From the NCBI GenBank assembly GCA_030066215.1, contig JASJCA010000005.1, forward strand, positions 19,573 to 83,572: 64,000 nt of DNA, read 5' to 3'. The first letter of the stretch is position 1. Each line of letters opens with the position of its first letter. This document shows, one piece after another, positions 33,775-43,508 of the stretch. This stretch comes from Rhodobacter sp. (GTDB lineage: Bacteria; Pseudomonadota; Alphaproteobacteria; Rhodobacterales; Rhodobacteraceae). The notes below the pieces were generated by a model, which had not been told where the DNA came from, did not search any database, and saw only the letters and a program-made list of their open reading frames with translations. The position numbers and the translations under genes were made by a program.

Positions 33775-35010
33775 ATGACAGAGCGCCCGTTTGACATCGT
33801 TCTGTGGGGGGCGACTGGTGCCACTGGGCGCCGCGCCGCGCACCATCTGGCCAGGCGTTGCGGGGAACAGAACCTGCGGCTGGCGATCGGTGGAAGAAAC
33901 CGCGAGAAACTGGAGGCCGTGCGCGCAGAGCTGCCCGAGGCGAGCAACCCGATCCCGCTGGTGGTGGGCGACAGCCATGACGCCGCGTTTCTGGCAGACG
34001 TGACGGCCAAGGCGACGGTGGTGGCGTCCACGGTCGGGCCCTTCGCGCTCTATGGCAGCGCGCTTGTCGCGGCGTGCGTGGAGAACGGCACGCAGTACTG
34101 CGATCTGACGGCCGAGCCGCAATGGATGCGCGCGATGATCGACGCGCATGAGGCCAAGGCGCGCGAAACCGGCGCTCGGATCGTGCATGCCTGCGGGCAC
34201 GACTCGATCCCGTCCGATCTTGGCGTGCAGTTCCTGCAAGACGCCGCGCTGGAGCGCTATGGCAAGCCCTGCAAACGTGTTGCCACCCGGGTCACGCGGA
34301 TGAAGGGTGGCTTCAGCGGTGGCACGGCCGCGAGTTTCCTCAATGCGATGAAGCTTCGCGAGACCGACCCGAACTTCAGCCAGTTGTCAGTGGATCCCTA
34401 TGCGCTCTGCCCCGAAGGCGAACGGGATGGTCCTGATGGCCCCGACCGTATGATGCCGATCGAGGTCACCTGGGATGCGGACCTGCAGGCTTGGACCAAG
34501 CCCTATTTTATGGGGCCGATGAATTCAAAGGTGGTGCGGCGCACCAACGCGATCATGGGGTATCCCTATGGCCGCGACTTCAGCTATCAGGAGACCGGGT
34601 TGACCCGAGGCGGGATCGGCGGATGGTGGGCGGCCATGAGAAGCACGCTGTTCGGCCGGCTATTTCTGACCGCAATGGCGATCCCAGCAACACGTAGAAT
34701 TCTTCAGCGCAAGGTGCTGCCGAAGTCTGGCGAAGGGCCAAGCAAGGAGGTCCGCGAGTCCGGTTCCTACGAATTGGTGCTAGTCGGAGAAATGCCGGAC
34801 GGCACCACTCTCAAGGCCCGGATCACGGGTCAGGGAGATCCCGGCGTGCGTTCCACAACGCTCATGCTGACCGAAGCGGCCCTGTGTCTGGCCGAGGCCG
34901 CGGACAGGATGCCGGTGGGCGGCGGCTTTTGGACCCCGGCCGCCGCAATGGGCGCGCTCTTGCGCGACCGGATCACAAAGCATGCGGGGCTGAGCTTCGA
35001 GATCATCTGA
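33775..35010 (+). CDS. Saccharopine-dehydrogenase-like NAD(P) oxidoreductase
   Basis: A 411-residue protein with an N-terminal Rossmann domain (IVLWGATGATGRRAAHHLA) and the family segments VVASTVGPFALYGSALVAAC, NGTQYCDLTAEPQW and ACGHDSIPSDLGVQF. These match the saccharopine-dehydrogenase-like group that includes trans-acting enoyl reductases and the human SCCPDH type, rather than lysine-biosynthetic enzymes. It begins 17 bases after the 2TM gene and converges with the SDR gene 25 bases downstream. The substrate, possibly a lipid or polyketide enoyl group, is not determinable. Confidence 0.85.
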   Translation: MTERPFDIVLWGATGATGRRAAHHLARRCGEQNLRLAIGGRNREKLEAVRAELPEASNPIPLVVGDSHDAAFLADVTAKATVVASTVGPFALYGSALVAACVENGTQYCDLTAEPQWMRAMIDAHEAKARETGARIVHACGHDSIPSDLGVQFLQDAALERYGKPCKRVATRVTRMKGGFSGGTAASFLNAMKLRETDPNFSQLSVDPYALCPEGERDGPDGPDRMMPIEVTWDADLQAWTKPYFMGPMNSKVVRRTNAIMGYPYGRDFSYQETGLTRGGIGGWWAAMRSTLFGRLFLTAMAIPATRRILQRKVLPKSGEGPSKEVRESGSYELVLVGEMPDGTTLKARITGQGDPGVRSTTLMLTEAALCLAEAADRMPVGGGFWTPAAAMGALLRDRITKHAGLSFEII

Positions 35011-35035
35011 CCGGGCCTTGAAGTACACCTTCAGA

Positions 35036-35824
35036 TCACAGAGTGTCGTACGGCCTTGGCTGTGTTCCATCCACATCAGTGAAGCCGAAGTCCCGCGCCA
35101 ACAGGGCCGCTTCCTGGATCTGGCCGGATCGGGACATGACATCGGGGTCGGCCGCTAGGGCCGCGACGGCGCGTCCAACAAACTGGGCCGTTTCGCGCTT
35201 TGGCATTTCTCCCTTCTTCTTGTCGATCACATGACCTGGATAGAGCGACATCACGGCGACCCCGTGTTGCCTCAACTCATGGGCCATGTCGCGGTTCATC
35301 GCGTCGGTTGCGGCTTTCGCGGCGCCGTAGGCGACATTGCCATAGTACTTCCGGGCCGCGTAGAACGAGACGTTCACGATCAATCCGGAGCCTTGCGCAA
35401 CCATGATCGGCGCGGCGCAGTTTGCCGCCACATAGCTCGACCGAACGCTGACTTGGTGCATCTCGTTCCACAGATCGAGGGGCTGGGTCCAGAACGGGTC
35501 CTTCCACCTGAACCCCTTGTTGGCAGAGCGGTTGCGCAGCCGGACGTAGCCACCCCAGGCGTTGTTGACCAGGATGTCCAGCCGCCCCGATTGGCTTACG
35601 ATCCGATCGAAGACGGCCGAGACAGCCGTGTCGTCACCATGATCGCACACGACGGCGACGCCTTGGCCGCCTGCTTCGGTGATATGCCTTACACCCCGAT
35701 CGGTGATTGTGCGGCCGGTCACGTAGACCGTTGCGCCTGCCTCGCCGAGGCCCAGAGCGATCCCTTTGCCAACGCTGCGTGTTCCTCCCGTCACCAGGGC
35801 GACTTTTCCGGTCAACGGGCGCAT
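35036..35824 (-). CDS. Short-chain dehydrogenase/reductase, DHRS1-like
   Basis: Classical SDR of 262 residues. The cofactor motif is TGGTRSVGKGIALGLGEAG, followed by DILVNNAWGG, the catalytic Ser in NVSFYAARKYYGNVAYGAAK with Tyr and Lys spaced YxxxK, and SLYPGHVIDKKK. The Trp-rich insert (WKDPFWTQPLDLWNEMHQV) is typical of DHRS1-like enzymes. It is the last gene of a minus-strand set after an SMR transporter (eight-base gap). Substrate unknown. Confidence 0.88.
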   Translation of the reverse strand: MRPLTGKVALVTGGTRSVGKGIALGLGEAGATVYVTGRTITDRGVRHITEAGGQGVAVVCDHGDDTAVSAVFDRIVSQSGRLDILVNNAWGGYVRLRNRSANKGFRWKDPFWTQPLDLWNEMHQVSVRSSYVAANCAAPIMVAQGSGLIVNVSFYAARKYYGNVAYGAAKAATDAMNRDMAHELRQHGVAVMSLYPGHVIDKKKGEMPKRETAQFVGRAVAALAADPDVMSRSGQIQEAALLARDFGFTDVDGTQPRPYDTL

Positions 35825-35831
35825 TCCGCGC

Positions 35832-36161
35832 TCACCCGCTCGCGGCCGTCGACAGGGCGTTCAGCACAAGAACCCCGGCAAGAATCAAACCGATCCCGAG
35901 ATACGCGTAGCCGTCAAGCGACTGGCCAAAAACAACGGCCCCCATCAGCGTGACACCCGCAATGCCGCCACCGGCCCAGACCGAATAAGCGATCCCAAGG
36001 GGCATGGTGCGCACGACAAGCGACATCACGTAGAACGCGACGGCAAAGCAGATCAGCGTCAGACCGGCATAGCCGATCTTGGTGAACCCGTCCGACAGCT
36101 TGAGCGATGCGCTGGCGAGGATCTCGATGCCGACCCCGATTGCCAGTAAGACCCAGTGCAT
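35832..36161 (-). CDS. SMR-family small multidrug exporter (QacE/EmrE type)
   Basis: A 109-residue four-helix membrane protein. The essential membrane Glu is in GVGIEILASASLK (Glu13-14 region), with PLGIAYSVWAGGGIAGV and a glycine-rich fourth helix, all typical of SMR proton antiporters for cationic compounds. It lies between the FAD oxidoreductase and the SDR on the same strand. Drug, guanidinium or quaternary-amine specificity cannot be told by eye. Confidence 0.9.
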   Translation of the reverse strand: MHWVLLAIGVGIEILASASLKLSDGFTKIGYAGLTLICFAVAFYVMSLVVRTMPLGIAYSVWAGGGIAGVTLMGAVVFGQSLDGYAYLGIGLILAGVLVLNALSTAASG

Positions 36162-36216
36162 TGAAAACTCCTTTCATTCGAGAACCGAAAATTCGGGGCG
36201 GCGCGGTCGCCCGGCG

Positions 36217-37770
36217 TCACCCCGTGATTTGTTTCAACACCTTTGCATCGACACAGGCGGCTCCAAGAAGTCCGCCCATAAACGCGCCCGGAATGCCTGG
36301 GCTCGCCACGTCCTGGCCCGCAAGGAAAAGGCCAGGGATCGGTGTCTGTGCCCGCAGCGCGTCGCACATGACACGCTCGGGGGTCACGTCGAGGCCGTAG
36401 AACGCCCCCTTGCGATGCCCGGTGAAGGAGACGGTCAAAAGCGGCGTGGCCAGGTCTCGGTACACCACCAGCTTGGCCAGACCCGGGAAGTAGCTCTCGA
36501 ACTGCGCCATGATCGTTTCCTCGGCCCGGCGCTTGAAGTCGGCGTAGTCGTCGCCGCCCGTGCCCGGCGGCTGGTCCGCCCATTGGGCGACCGTGGACCA
36601 ATCGGCCCAGACCAACAATTGTCCCATGTGCTTCTGCCGCGGGCCCGGATCGTGCGCCGGGTTCTTGAGCGATCCGAATGACGCGGTCATGTGGGGCGGT
36701 GGTGCGTCTGGCGCATCCGTCCAAACAACGTCGGCCTCTCCTGTCGGAAAGAACCAATGGTTGGCTTTGGTGGCGCCGGCGGCCTCGATGTCGCCCTCGA
36801 AGCCGAGGAACACGGTGAAATGCGCGATGCTGGAGGGCAACGCGCGGATCTGCGCCATCCAGTCCTGGTGCCCGCAGTCTTCGGGCAACAGCGTGTCGAT
36901 TGTCTCGCGCGCGCCGATATCGGACAGCACGGCCTTCGCCCGGATCTCTGTACCGTCATCGGTCGTGACGCCCACAACGGAGCCGCCGTCGAAGAGCAAG
37001 CCCTTGACGCGGACGCCCGCGTGGGCCTCGCCGCCGTGCTTGGCGATGGTCGGGATCATGGCTTCGGCAAACGCGGCGCTGCCCCCAACGGGATACCACG
37101 ACCCGCTCCACAGGTAGGCCGCGGATATCAGGGCGTGCATCGAAAAGCTCGCCTTGCTCGGGCGTCCGCCATGATCGCCCCGCTGCGCGGCCATGGCGGC
37201 GGCAAGCCGGGGATCGTCGGTAATCTCGTCGATGACCTCTTTGGTTGTGCGGGCGCACCATTTCGATATCGCGCGCCGGTTCCACCAGTCGAGCAGATCG
37301 CCGGCGATCTCGGGCATTGCCCGGGTCGGGAATATCTTGAGCACCGCCTCGCGGCCTTCGCGCAACGCTCGGGTCCAGGCCTCGATCGCTTCGGCCTGAT
37401 CGGGGAAGCGGTCCTTGAGGTCCCGTTCCTGTGCTTCATAGGGCCGGGACAGCGACAGCGGCTCGTCCGATCCAATGTGCAGAGTGTCGTAGATCGCCCC
37501 CAACGACACGAATTCGATGGGCGTGTCGCACAGCCAATCGAGCAGACCGCGCATGTGATCCCCGGGCGCCACGCCGCTGAGGTAATGCACGCCCACGTCC
37601 CAGGTGAACCCGTCGCGGGTAAAGCTGTGGGTCAGGCCGCCGAGCGTCTGGTGCTGTTCGAGCAGAAGTACCTTTTGCCCGACACGGCTCAACGCCGCGG
37701 CAGCTGCCATGCCCCCCATGCCTGAGCCAATAACGATGACGTCCCAGTGTTCATGATCTGAATTTGGCAT
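36217..37770 (-). CDS. FAD-dependent oxidoreductase, RetSat/CrtI-like
   Basis: A 517-residue phytoene-desaturase/retinol-saturase-like flavoprotein. The dinucleotide motif VIVIGSGMGGMAAAAALSRVG with an acidic end (LLEQHQTLGGLTHSF) is at the N-terminus, and the C-terminal FAD motif is PGLFLAGQDVASPGIPGAFMGG. Between them, GVHYLSGV and YPVGGSAAFAEAMI match CRTISO/RetSat-like sequences. GGAAAG is eight bases before ATG 37770; the frame is open to 37833. It is first in a set with the SMR and SDR genes and is divergent from a flavodoxin-like gene. A role in saturating an isoprenoid or lipid double bond is inferred. Confidence 0.88.
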   Translation of the reverse strand: MPNSDHEHWDVIVIGSGMGGMAAAAALSRVGQKVLLLEQHQTLGGLTHSFTRDGFTWDVGVHYLSGVAPGDHMRGLLDWLCDTPIEFVSLGAIYDTLHIGSDEPLSLSRPYEAQERDLKDRFPDQAEAIEAWTRALREGREAVLKIFPTRAMPEIAGDLLDWWNRRAISKWCARTTKEVIDEITDDPRLAAAMAAQRGDHGGRPSKASFSMHALISAAYLWSGSWYPVGGSAAFAEAMIPTIAKHGGEAHAGVRVKGLLFDGGSVVGVTTDDGTEIRAKAVLSDIGARETIDTLLPEDCGHQDWMAQIRALPSSIAHFTVFLGFEGDIEAAGATKANHWFFPTGEADVVWTDAPDAPPPHMTASFGSLKNPAHDPGPRQKHMGQLLVWADWSTVAQWADQPPGTGGDDYADFKRRAEETIMAQFESYFPGLAKLVVYRDLATPLLTVSFTGHRKGAFYGLDVTPERVMCDALRAQTPIPGLFLAGQDVASPGIPGAFMGGLLGAACVDAKVLKQITG

Positions 37771-38027
37771 TGTGCTATCTTTCCGTAATTCAATCGGTCG
37801 GCGCATGGCTGGCGGCGCCCTCCCTGAGAACACGCAAGCGACGCCTCATAAGACAGCAAAGCCAACCTTCCCGGGCAGTTTGGGAAATGCGGCGGCAGTG
37901 GCATGCCTATCACCCAGGCGATCTGCATACTTTGACCTGCCTCAACGCGTTCGCGCACGTTCTGCGCCATAAGACCGCGAGCCGGGCGCGTCGGCCGTCC
38001 GATCCGGCGTTATTGGAGGGTTCGAGA

Positions 38028-38564
38028 ATGGATGGCGCAGTCCTCTTCGCGACGAAATACGGCAGCACAGCGGAGTACGCCGGGTGGATTGGACAAGCGG
38101 CGGGGCTGCCCGTTTTCGATGTCCGGAAAGAGGCCGTCGACCCGGAAGAGTTTGACTTCCTGATCCTCGTGACCCCGGTGATCTACTACAAACTTCTGAT
38201 CACGGATTGGGTGCAGAGAAACCTGACCAAGCTCAACGGAAAACCGATCATCATGGTGACGGTCTCCGGTGCCCCGCCGGGTCCGAAGCTCGATGCCTGG
38301 GTGGGCGACAGCCTGCCTGCCGAGTTCATCGCCAATGCGACGCATGTCGCACTACGCGGGCGGCAAATCCCGGGCGAGCTTACCTGGTTCGATCGCGCCA
38401 TGCTGATCATCGCGGCCTGGCGGAACCCCGATCCCGTGGCGAGCGAGGAAGAGCTCAAGGGGTTTGACTATATGGACAAGGAAAGCATCGCACCGATCGT
38501 CGCCCTGGCAAATGAATACAAAGCGCGCGAGCCCGCGGCCTCTGAAGCCCAGGCGGCGACCTGA
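38028..38564 (+). CDS. Flavodoxin-domain protein (HemG-like)
   Basis: A 178-residue flavodoxin-like protein. The FMN phosphate loop is VLFATKYGSTAEYAGWI, followed by FDFLILVTPVIYYKLLITDW and IIMVTVSGAPPG, resembling flavodoxin domains of protoporphyrinogen-oxidase HemG-like proteins. GGAGGG seven bases before ATG 38028 fixes the start, although the frame is open from 37764. It is divergent from the FAD oxidoreductase and could supply electrons to it; that is inference. Confidence 0.82.
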   Translation: MDGAVLFATKYGSTAEYAGWIGQAAGLPVFDVRKEAVDPEEFDFLILVTPVIYYKLLITDWVQRNLTKLNGKPIIMVTVSGAPPGPKLDAWVGDSLPAEFIANATHVALRGRQIPGELTWFDRAMLIIAAWRNPDPVASEEELKGFDYMDKESIAPIVALANEYKAREPAASEAQAAT

Positions 38565-38736
38565 GACAGCCCATGGCCCGCAAGACCGAAACAGTAGACC
38601 CCCGCACCGGCACGCGCGACGCGGAGGCTGGCCCGCTCTCGGAGGACTTCAAAAGTTCATTTCACGCGATGCGGCACTGCGCGCCAGAAGGCGTGCAAAA
38701 CTGCTTTGTGTTCTCTATGCCTAGGAGCTGTCCGCC

Positions 38737-39147
38737 ATGACCAATCCTCATCCGAATGTCGAACTGCTGATGAAGCTCAACCTTCGAGATCTCGATGCAT
38801 CCGCGGCGCTCTTTTCCGACGACTTCGTCTGGCACTTCTTCAATCCGAAGCTTCCGGATTTGCAGGGGGATTACTCCGGTGTCGACGGTCTGAAAGCGTT
38901 TTTTGGCGCCATGGCGAAGCGGACCAAAGGTTCGTTCAACGTCCAGCCAGTCTCGATCACACCTGTCGGCAACGAATTGATCGTCGTCCATGTCCGGGAC
39001 GTGATGCAACTCGAAGGCGAAGCGTTGGAGGTCGATGCCGTGGTTGTCTGGCGCATTGTGAATGGCCAGATCAGCGAGGCGTGGGACATACCAGCGGTTT
39101 ATACTACGCCGCCTCGGCTACGCGCTGATGAAACCCAGACGCGATAA
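38737..39147 (+). CDS. SnoaL/NTF2-like protein
   Basis: A 136-residue NTF2-fold protein. The pattern NPHPNVELLMKLNLRDLDA, ALFSDDFVWHFFNP, YSGVDGLKAFFGAM and VVVWRIVNGQISEAWDI is typical of SnoaL-like polyketide-cyclase or ketosteroid-isomerase-like proteins. AGGAG lies nine bases before the ATG. About 170 bases follow the flavodoxin-like gene, with a weak terminator-like hairpin downstream. Ligand or reaction unknown. Confidence 0.83.
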   Translation: MTNPHPNVELLMKLNLRDLDASAALFSDDFVWHFFNPKLPDLQGDYSGVDGLKAFFGAMAKRTKGSFNVQPVSITPVGNELIVVHVRDVMQLEGEALEVDAVVVWRIVNGQISEAWDIPAVYTTPPRLRADETQTR

Positions 39148-39160
39148 CTCTGAACATAGC

Positions 39161-39185
39161 GGTGGCGATTGGGCTGCCCCTTTTT
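39161..39185 (+). terminator. Possible Rho-independent terminator
   Basis: GGTGGC pairs with GCTGCC (two wobble pairs) around a six-base loop, followed by CCTTTTT, starting 14 bases after the NTF2-like stop. The stem is weak but the position is right. Confidence 0.45.
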
Positions 39186-39907
39186 CGTTTACGGGCTTAG
39201 GCGCTCGTGCGTCGTTGGGCCCGTTTCCATCGGTATGAACGCCTCCCGGGCTGGTGGTCTTTATACTCTGGCACTGTGCAGTCTGGCGGCGGTGTAGTGC
39301 CTCCTCCTGACCCTCCTATCGCGATTGGACAAAGAGGTGTCACCAGTCGCTTATGCGTCCACGGCTCGCCGGACTGGCAAATAATGCAGCCGAGTGCCAC
39401 AGGTTTTTTGCAGTGATGGACACCCGTCGGGAATGCTCCACATGTCGGACCGCTGGGATTCGGACAATTGGATGCCTTTGGGCCTGCCACTAGACCGCAT
39501 CTTAGCGAACAAAATGGCGATGACGCCTCCAAAGGATTTGGGAGACGCCTTTGCTCGCCGTCCGGATTTCTGAAACCACTTCCGCCTATCGCACTGTCGC
39601 TTTCAGCAATCGAACTGCCGCCGCGTCAAATGGGCGAGAGAGAAGCGGCCAATGTAGGACCGTGAGTCCTCGCGGATGAGATCGGCCCACGTATTCGTCT
39701 TTATCACCTACTCCCTGACAGCCGTTGGGCCCACCGCGCTGCAGCAGGCTAACCCGAGAATTACCGGAATGTCGCCCACTCGTCCTGCAGCCCGTCATCT
39801 GGATGGACCCCGGATCGGCCATGCCCTACCTATCGATCCCGAGCAGTCACGTCAGGCCGGTCCGTTCATCATTTCAGGAAGTCATTTTCGCTTAAGGAGG
39901 CGATTGG
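39186..39907. other. Long intergenic stretch
   Basis: About 720 bases without a supportable gene on either strand; short open frames lack ribosome sites and family features. It likely contains the promoter of the desaturase, whose AAGGAGG site is at the right end. Nothing else recognised. Confidence 0.45.
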
Positions 39908-40828
39908 ATGTCAGCGCTAGACCTCCGCCGAAAGTTCAATCCTAGGCTCGCAGGGCTTCCCAAATATCCGAACTTCCAAGGTTGGCTCATCGTCGGGGGA
40001 TTTGTCTGCCAGATCGTCTTTGCCGTACTTCTGGGCCACGTCATCATCCGCGGCGGCCTCTCGGTTTGGTCCTTGGCGCTTTCGCCCGTCTTGATGCTGT
40101 TCATTGGAACCCGCCTCCGGGCGTTGAACAACGTTGTGCACGAGACGTCGCATGCGAGCTTCGTGCAGGATCGGCCTCAGAACGCTGCGATCGGGAAGGT
40201 CTGCTCGGCCCTCACCATGGGCAGCTTTCTGGACTACCGGGACGAGCAGCTCTCGCATCATGCCTATGTCGGGGACTACGCCAAGGATCTTGACTTTCAG
40301 GGCATCGAGCGCCTGGCGCTCCACGAACCGCTCACCCGTCGAGTCCTGTTTCGGCACGTCCTGACGCCCCTGATTGGTCGGCACCTGCCATACTACCTGC
40401 ATCTGAATCTCTCGCGGCGCGACGGTCCGATTTTCCTCGGGCTCAAGATCGCGATCCTGCTGGGCGTTCTTGCGATCACATTTGCGGCGCCGCTCACCTC
40501 TCTGCTGTTCTTGGTGGTCCCGTACGTGTTCGTCTTTTCGGCACTGAACTATTGGGCGGATTGCATGGATCACGCCGGGCTCGTCGGAGGCGCGGACGAC
40601 CTGGACAAATCACGGAACATACTGGCGCCCAAGGCCGTCGCCTGGCTGTTCTTCCCGCGCCACGACAGCTATCACCTCGCGCACCATCTGTTTCCCCAGG
40701 TGCCAGCTCGCCACCTTGGAGCTACGCACGAGATTCTCGCCCGAGACGAGACTTACAGATCCAGACCGAACGCAATGGGTGGGCGGCCCGCCCTCGCAGT
40801 GCGGAATTCGACACAACCGCTGAACTAG
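39908..40828 (+). CDS. Membrane fatty acid desaturase
   Basis: Di-iron membrane desaturase or hydroxylase of 306 residues. The three His boxes are HETSH (about 79), SHHAYVGD (about 117, reduced HHxxxxD form) and YHLAHHLFP (about 258). Four hydrophobic segments flank them. The sequence fits the FA_desaturase superfamily; acyl-lipid desaturation is the usual role, but alkane, sterol or carotenoid oxygenation is possible. AAGGAGG precedes the ATG with good spacing. It is monocistronic. Specificity is undetermined. Confidence 0.87.
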   Translation: MSALDLRRKFNPRLAGLPKYPNFQGWLIVGGFVCQIVFAVLLGHVIIRGGLSVWSLALSPVLMLFIGTRLRALNNVVHETSHASFVQDRPQNAAIGKVCSALTMGSFLDYRDEQLSHHAYVGDYAKDLDFQGIERLALHEPLTRRVLFRHVLTPLIGRHLPYYLHLNLSRRDGPIFLGLKIAILLGVLAITFAAPLTSLLFLVVPYVFVFSALNYWADCMDHAGLVGGADDLDKSRNILAPKAVAWLFFPRHDSYHLAHHLFPQVPARHLGATHEILARDETYRSRPNAMGGRPALAVRNSTQPLN

Positions 40829-41174
40829 GAGCTTCGAACGCAAAGTCGTCGATTTGTTCGTCACGCTGACTGCGGTTCTAGCTCGCCACGCATTGCGTCG
40901 ACCGTGACGCATGCTTCCCCTTCGACGCCGGGACCGATCACTCGCCGTTCGCTGAGGTCTGCCTAAATCTTTGCAGTCAAACCTTGCAATCCATCATCTT
41001 TGCCGAGCGAGTGTCTGGTCTGGCGCTCCATGTGGCGCGGTTCGGTTCAGCATCATTCGGAGCCGATTGACCGAGGTCAATGCGCGGCATTGCAGCCTCA
41101 ATAGGGTTTCCGGGTACACGCTTTCGTTGGGCTTTATGTGGAACTAAGGGTTTGACTTCGAGGGAGGCGTTGGA
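40829..41174. other. Intergenic stretch
   Basis: About 346 bases with no gene, hairpin or repeat noted; it ends in the GGGAGG ribosome site of the following hydrolase. Confidence 0.4.
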
Positions 41175-42155
41175 ATGGCTGACCCACCCGATAGCTACGC
41201 GGCACGTGACTATTTGCGACCGTATCTGCCGTTCTTGCCGGATGTGATGCGTTTGCCCAGGGATCCGGAAGAAGAGTGGTGGACATGGCGGGATACGCAG
41301 GTCCATCTCGACCGGCTCGACGCCGATGACGCCCCGCTGAAGGTCATACTCCTGCACGGCGGCGGTGGAAACGGACGCGTCATCGGGGCCTTTGGGGCGC
41401 TCGTGCATAGTCTCGGATACAGCTACGTGGCACCCGATCTGCCCGGGTTCGGGCTAACGGTGCCCGGCCCGGACTACGACCCCGACTACCGGTCGTGGGT
41501 CGCCTTGGTGGCGGATCTGATCGATCGCGAGCAGAGCCGCGATGGCCTACCCGTCGTAACCTTCGGTGGGAGCCTCGGCGGGATGCTGGCCTACAATGTG
41601 GCGGCGGCAAGCGGCAAGGTCCGAGGTGTGATCGCCACGACCCTGGCCGACCCGCGCAACATCGAAGCTTTGGACGCCCTGGCCCGCAGCAAGCTCTGGA
41701 GCCGGATCGGCAATCTGTTCATGAACGTGGTCCCGCGCCTCACGGATCGTCTGACCATCCCGGCGCGGATGATTTCAAGAATGGATGCGATGACGAACGA
41801 TCCCGCCTTTTCGCGCGTCTTCGTCGGGGACCCGCTGGTCGGCGGCGCGCGCGTGAAGATCGGCTTTTACCGCTCCATGGCAAGCTATGATCCGCCGATT
41901 GCGCCAGAGGCGTTCGATCTCTGTCCGCTGCTGCTGGCACACCCCGCCGAGGACACCTGGACGCCGTTGTCGGTCAGCAAGCCGTTCTTCGACAGGCTTG
42001 GCTGCGACAAAGAGTTGATCACGTTGGAGGGGTGCGGGCATCTTCCCTATGAGGAACCGGGCGTGTCTCAGCTGCGCGAGGCTGTCCGGCGCTTTCTGAG
42101 TCGAATTTCAAGCCAAGTGCAACGCTCGGACCCTAGCCCGGTTGCGGGGTCGTAG
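41175..42155 (+). CDS. Alpha/beta hydrolase
   Basis: A 326-residue alpha/beta-hydrolase-fold protein. VILLHGGGGNGRVIG forms the oxyanion strand, PVVTFGGSLGGMLAYNVAA the nucleophile elbow (GGSLGG), an Asp in LLLAHPAEDTWTP and the His in LEGCGHLPYEEP complete the triad. No signal peptide. GGGAGG precedes the ATG. It is isolated between a desaturase and the zinc locus. Substrate unknown (esterase or lipase type). Confidence 0.87.
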   Translation: MADPPDSYAARDYLRPYLPFLPDVMRLPRDPEEEWWTWRDTQVHLDRLDADDAPLKVILLHGGGGNGRVIGAFGALVHSLGYSYVAPDLPGFGLTVPGPDYDPDYRSWVALVADLIDREQSRDGLPVVTFGGSLGGMLAYNVAAASGKVRGVIATTLADPRNIEALDALARSKLWSRIGNLFMNVVPRLTDRLTIPARMISRMDAMTNDPAFSRVFVGDPLVGGARVKIGFYRSMASYDPPIAPEAFDLCPLLLAHPAEDTWTPLSVSKPFFDRLGCDKELITLEGCGHLPYEEPGVSQLREAVRRFLSRISSQVQRSDPSPVAGS

Positions 42156-42292
42156 TATCGCCCGAAAACCGCGCTGCCTTACGCAATTGCCGATGGGTGC
42201 GCCGCGATCGAACTTACAGTGTGCACGACTGTCTCAAAGGCCTATGTCCCCACACTCCGGCGGCAGGGGAATAACTTAGGGCGGTATCTGCG

Positions 42293-42583
42293 TTACCGAT
42301 CCAGCGAAGCGTCAGCTTTGGGGTGGCCGTTGCCCCAGATCTTTCTTGCGTCTTTGGCGATCAGACGCTCTTGCACGCGATCCAGCTCTTCCAGAGCCTT
42401 GGTCGTATCCTGCGTTCGCTGGAATGCCCTGTCATAGGCGCGGCGGACGGATCGGGGGCGCCAGGGGAGGATTGCCGCGGCGAGCCAGCCACGCAGCTCT
42501 GGCGGGAGGCGGTCGAACTCATGCATGGGATTTTCGGACCTGCGCTTGCGTTTGAGCCTGGTCGTGCCGAGGTTTCTGGGCAT
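42293..42583 (-). CDS. DUF6525-like small protein
   Basis: A 96-residue basic protein: MPRNLGTTRLKRKRR, then MHEFDRLPPELRGWLAAAILPW, RAYDRAF and KIWGNGHP. I recognise this as a small conserved Rhodobacterales protein (DUF6525-like) with no known function. ATG 42583 is chosen because the conserved N-terminus begins there. It is 61 bases downstream of the NicO-type permease, possibly in the zinc operon. Confidence 0.72.
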   Translation of the reverse strand: MPRNLGTTRLKRKRRSENPMHEFDRLPPELRGWLAAAILPWRPRSVRRAYDRAFQRTQDTTKALEELDRVQERLIAKDARKIWGNGHPKADASLDR

Positions 42584-42644
42584 CAGGTCGTCTTTCCGGA
42601 CATCGGACGGTACGATCCCCGCCGGTACGAACAGGCGGCGGCTG

Positions 42645-43508
42645 TCATGCCACGATACGCAGAAGCAGCGTGAGGCTGGCGGCTGCAATAAGCGCGCCGC
42701 CGAGAATATGCAGGCTGGCCGAGAGCCGCCTTATGTCGTCGCCCGCGCCGAGGCCAACGACACTGAGGCGGCGCGCCGCGACCCCGGACCAGGCGACGAG
42801 CAGATTGAAGGCGGCGGTGCCGAGCCCCATGGACAAGACCGCGAGGCAGCCTATCCAGAACACATCGAACCGAAGGGCGATGGCGAGCAGAAACAGCGCG
42901 CCGGTGCAGGGGCGCAACGCGATGCTGCCGACCAAGAGCGCCGTGTCTCGAAGGCCGGTAAGCGCCTCCGCCTCTGTCACACTGGGGCCATGCGCGTGGT
43001 TGCACTGCGCAGAATGCCCCTGCCGCCACAGCCGAATGCCGCGAAAGATGAGATAGGCCCCGATCGCCGCGATCGCGGCGTAGCTCGCCGGGGCCAGCCA
43101 GGTGTCGGCCATGAGCCCCAATCGCCGCGTTCCGATCCCGAAGAGAACCGCCAGCGCGCCTACGATCACGATGGCCGATGCCGCCTGCGCCAGGCTGGCG
43201 ACAACGGTCAGCACAGTCATCCTGCGCAAGGTGGCGCCCGACGCCAAGGCCGCGCCGCCCAAAAGCACCTTGCCGTGACCGGGGCCGAGCGCGTGTACGA
43301 AGCCGTAAGCGGCTGTGGCCAGGCAAAGGGTCCAGACCGCGGCGGGCTCGCCGGCCTGAACCGCCCGCAAAGCGCGTGCCATGGCTTCTTGAAAGCTCCT
43401 TTGCGCCGCCGTCGCCCAAGTCGCGACGTCTCCCCACGGCACGAAAAGCCAGAGAAGGGACGCCGCAACCGCCACGCCGACAACCGGCAGGACCGCGCCT
43501 ACGCGCAT
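42645..43508 (-). CDS. NicO-family metal permease
   Basis: Nickel/cobalt-type transporter (RcnA/NicO family), 287 residues with about seven membrane helices. Family motifs are visible: FVHALGPGHGKVLLGG in the second helix, a His-containing loop (CNHAHGP) and GSIALRPCTGALFLL. TTG 43517 is an alternative start. It overlaps the DUF1007 gene by ten bases and lies in a transcript beginning with znuA, so control by zinc is likely. Export or uptake of Zn, Ni or Co cannot be decided; the gene context argues for zinc. Confidence 0.87.
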   Translation of the reverse strand: MRVGAVLPVVGVAVAASLLWLFVPWGDVATWATAAQRSFQEAMARALRAVQAGEPAAVWTLCLATAAYGFVHALGPGHGKVLLGGAALASGATLRRMTVLTVVASLAQAASAIVIVGALAVLFGIGTRRLGLMADTWLAPASYAAIAAIGAYLIFRGIRLWRQGHSAQCNHAHGPSVTEAEALTGLRDTALLVGSIALRPCTGALFLLAIALRFDVFWIGCLAVLSMGLGTAAFNLLVAWSGVAARRLSVVGLGAGDDIRRLSASLHILGGALIAAASLTLLLRIVA

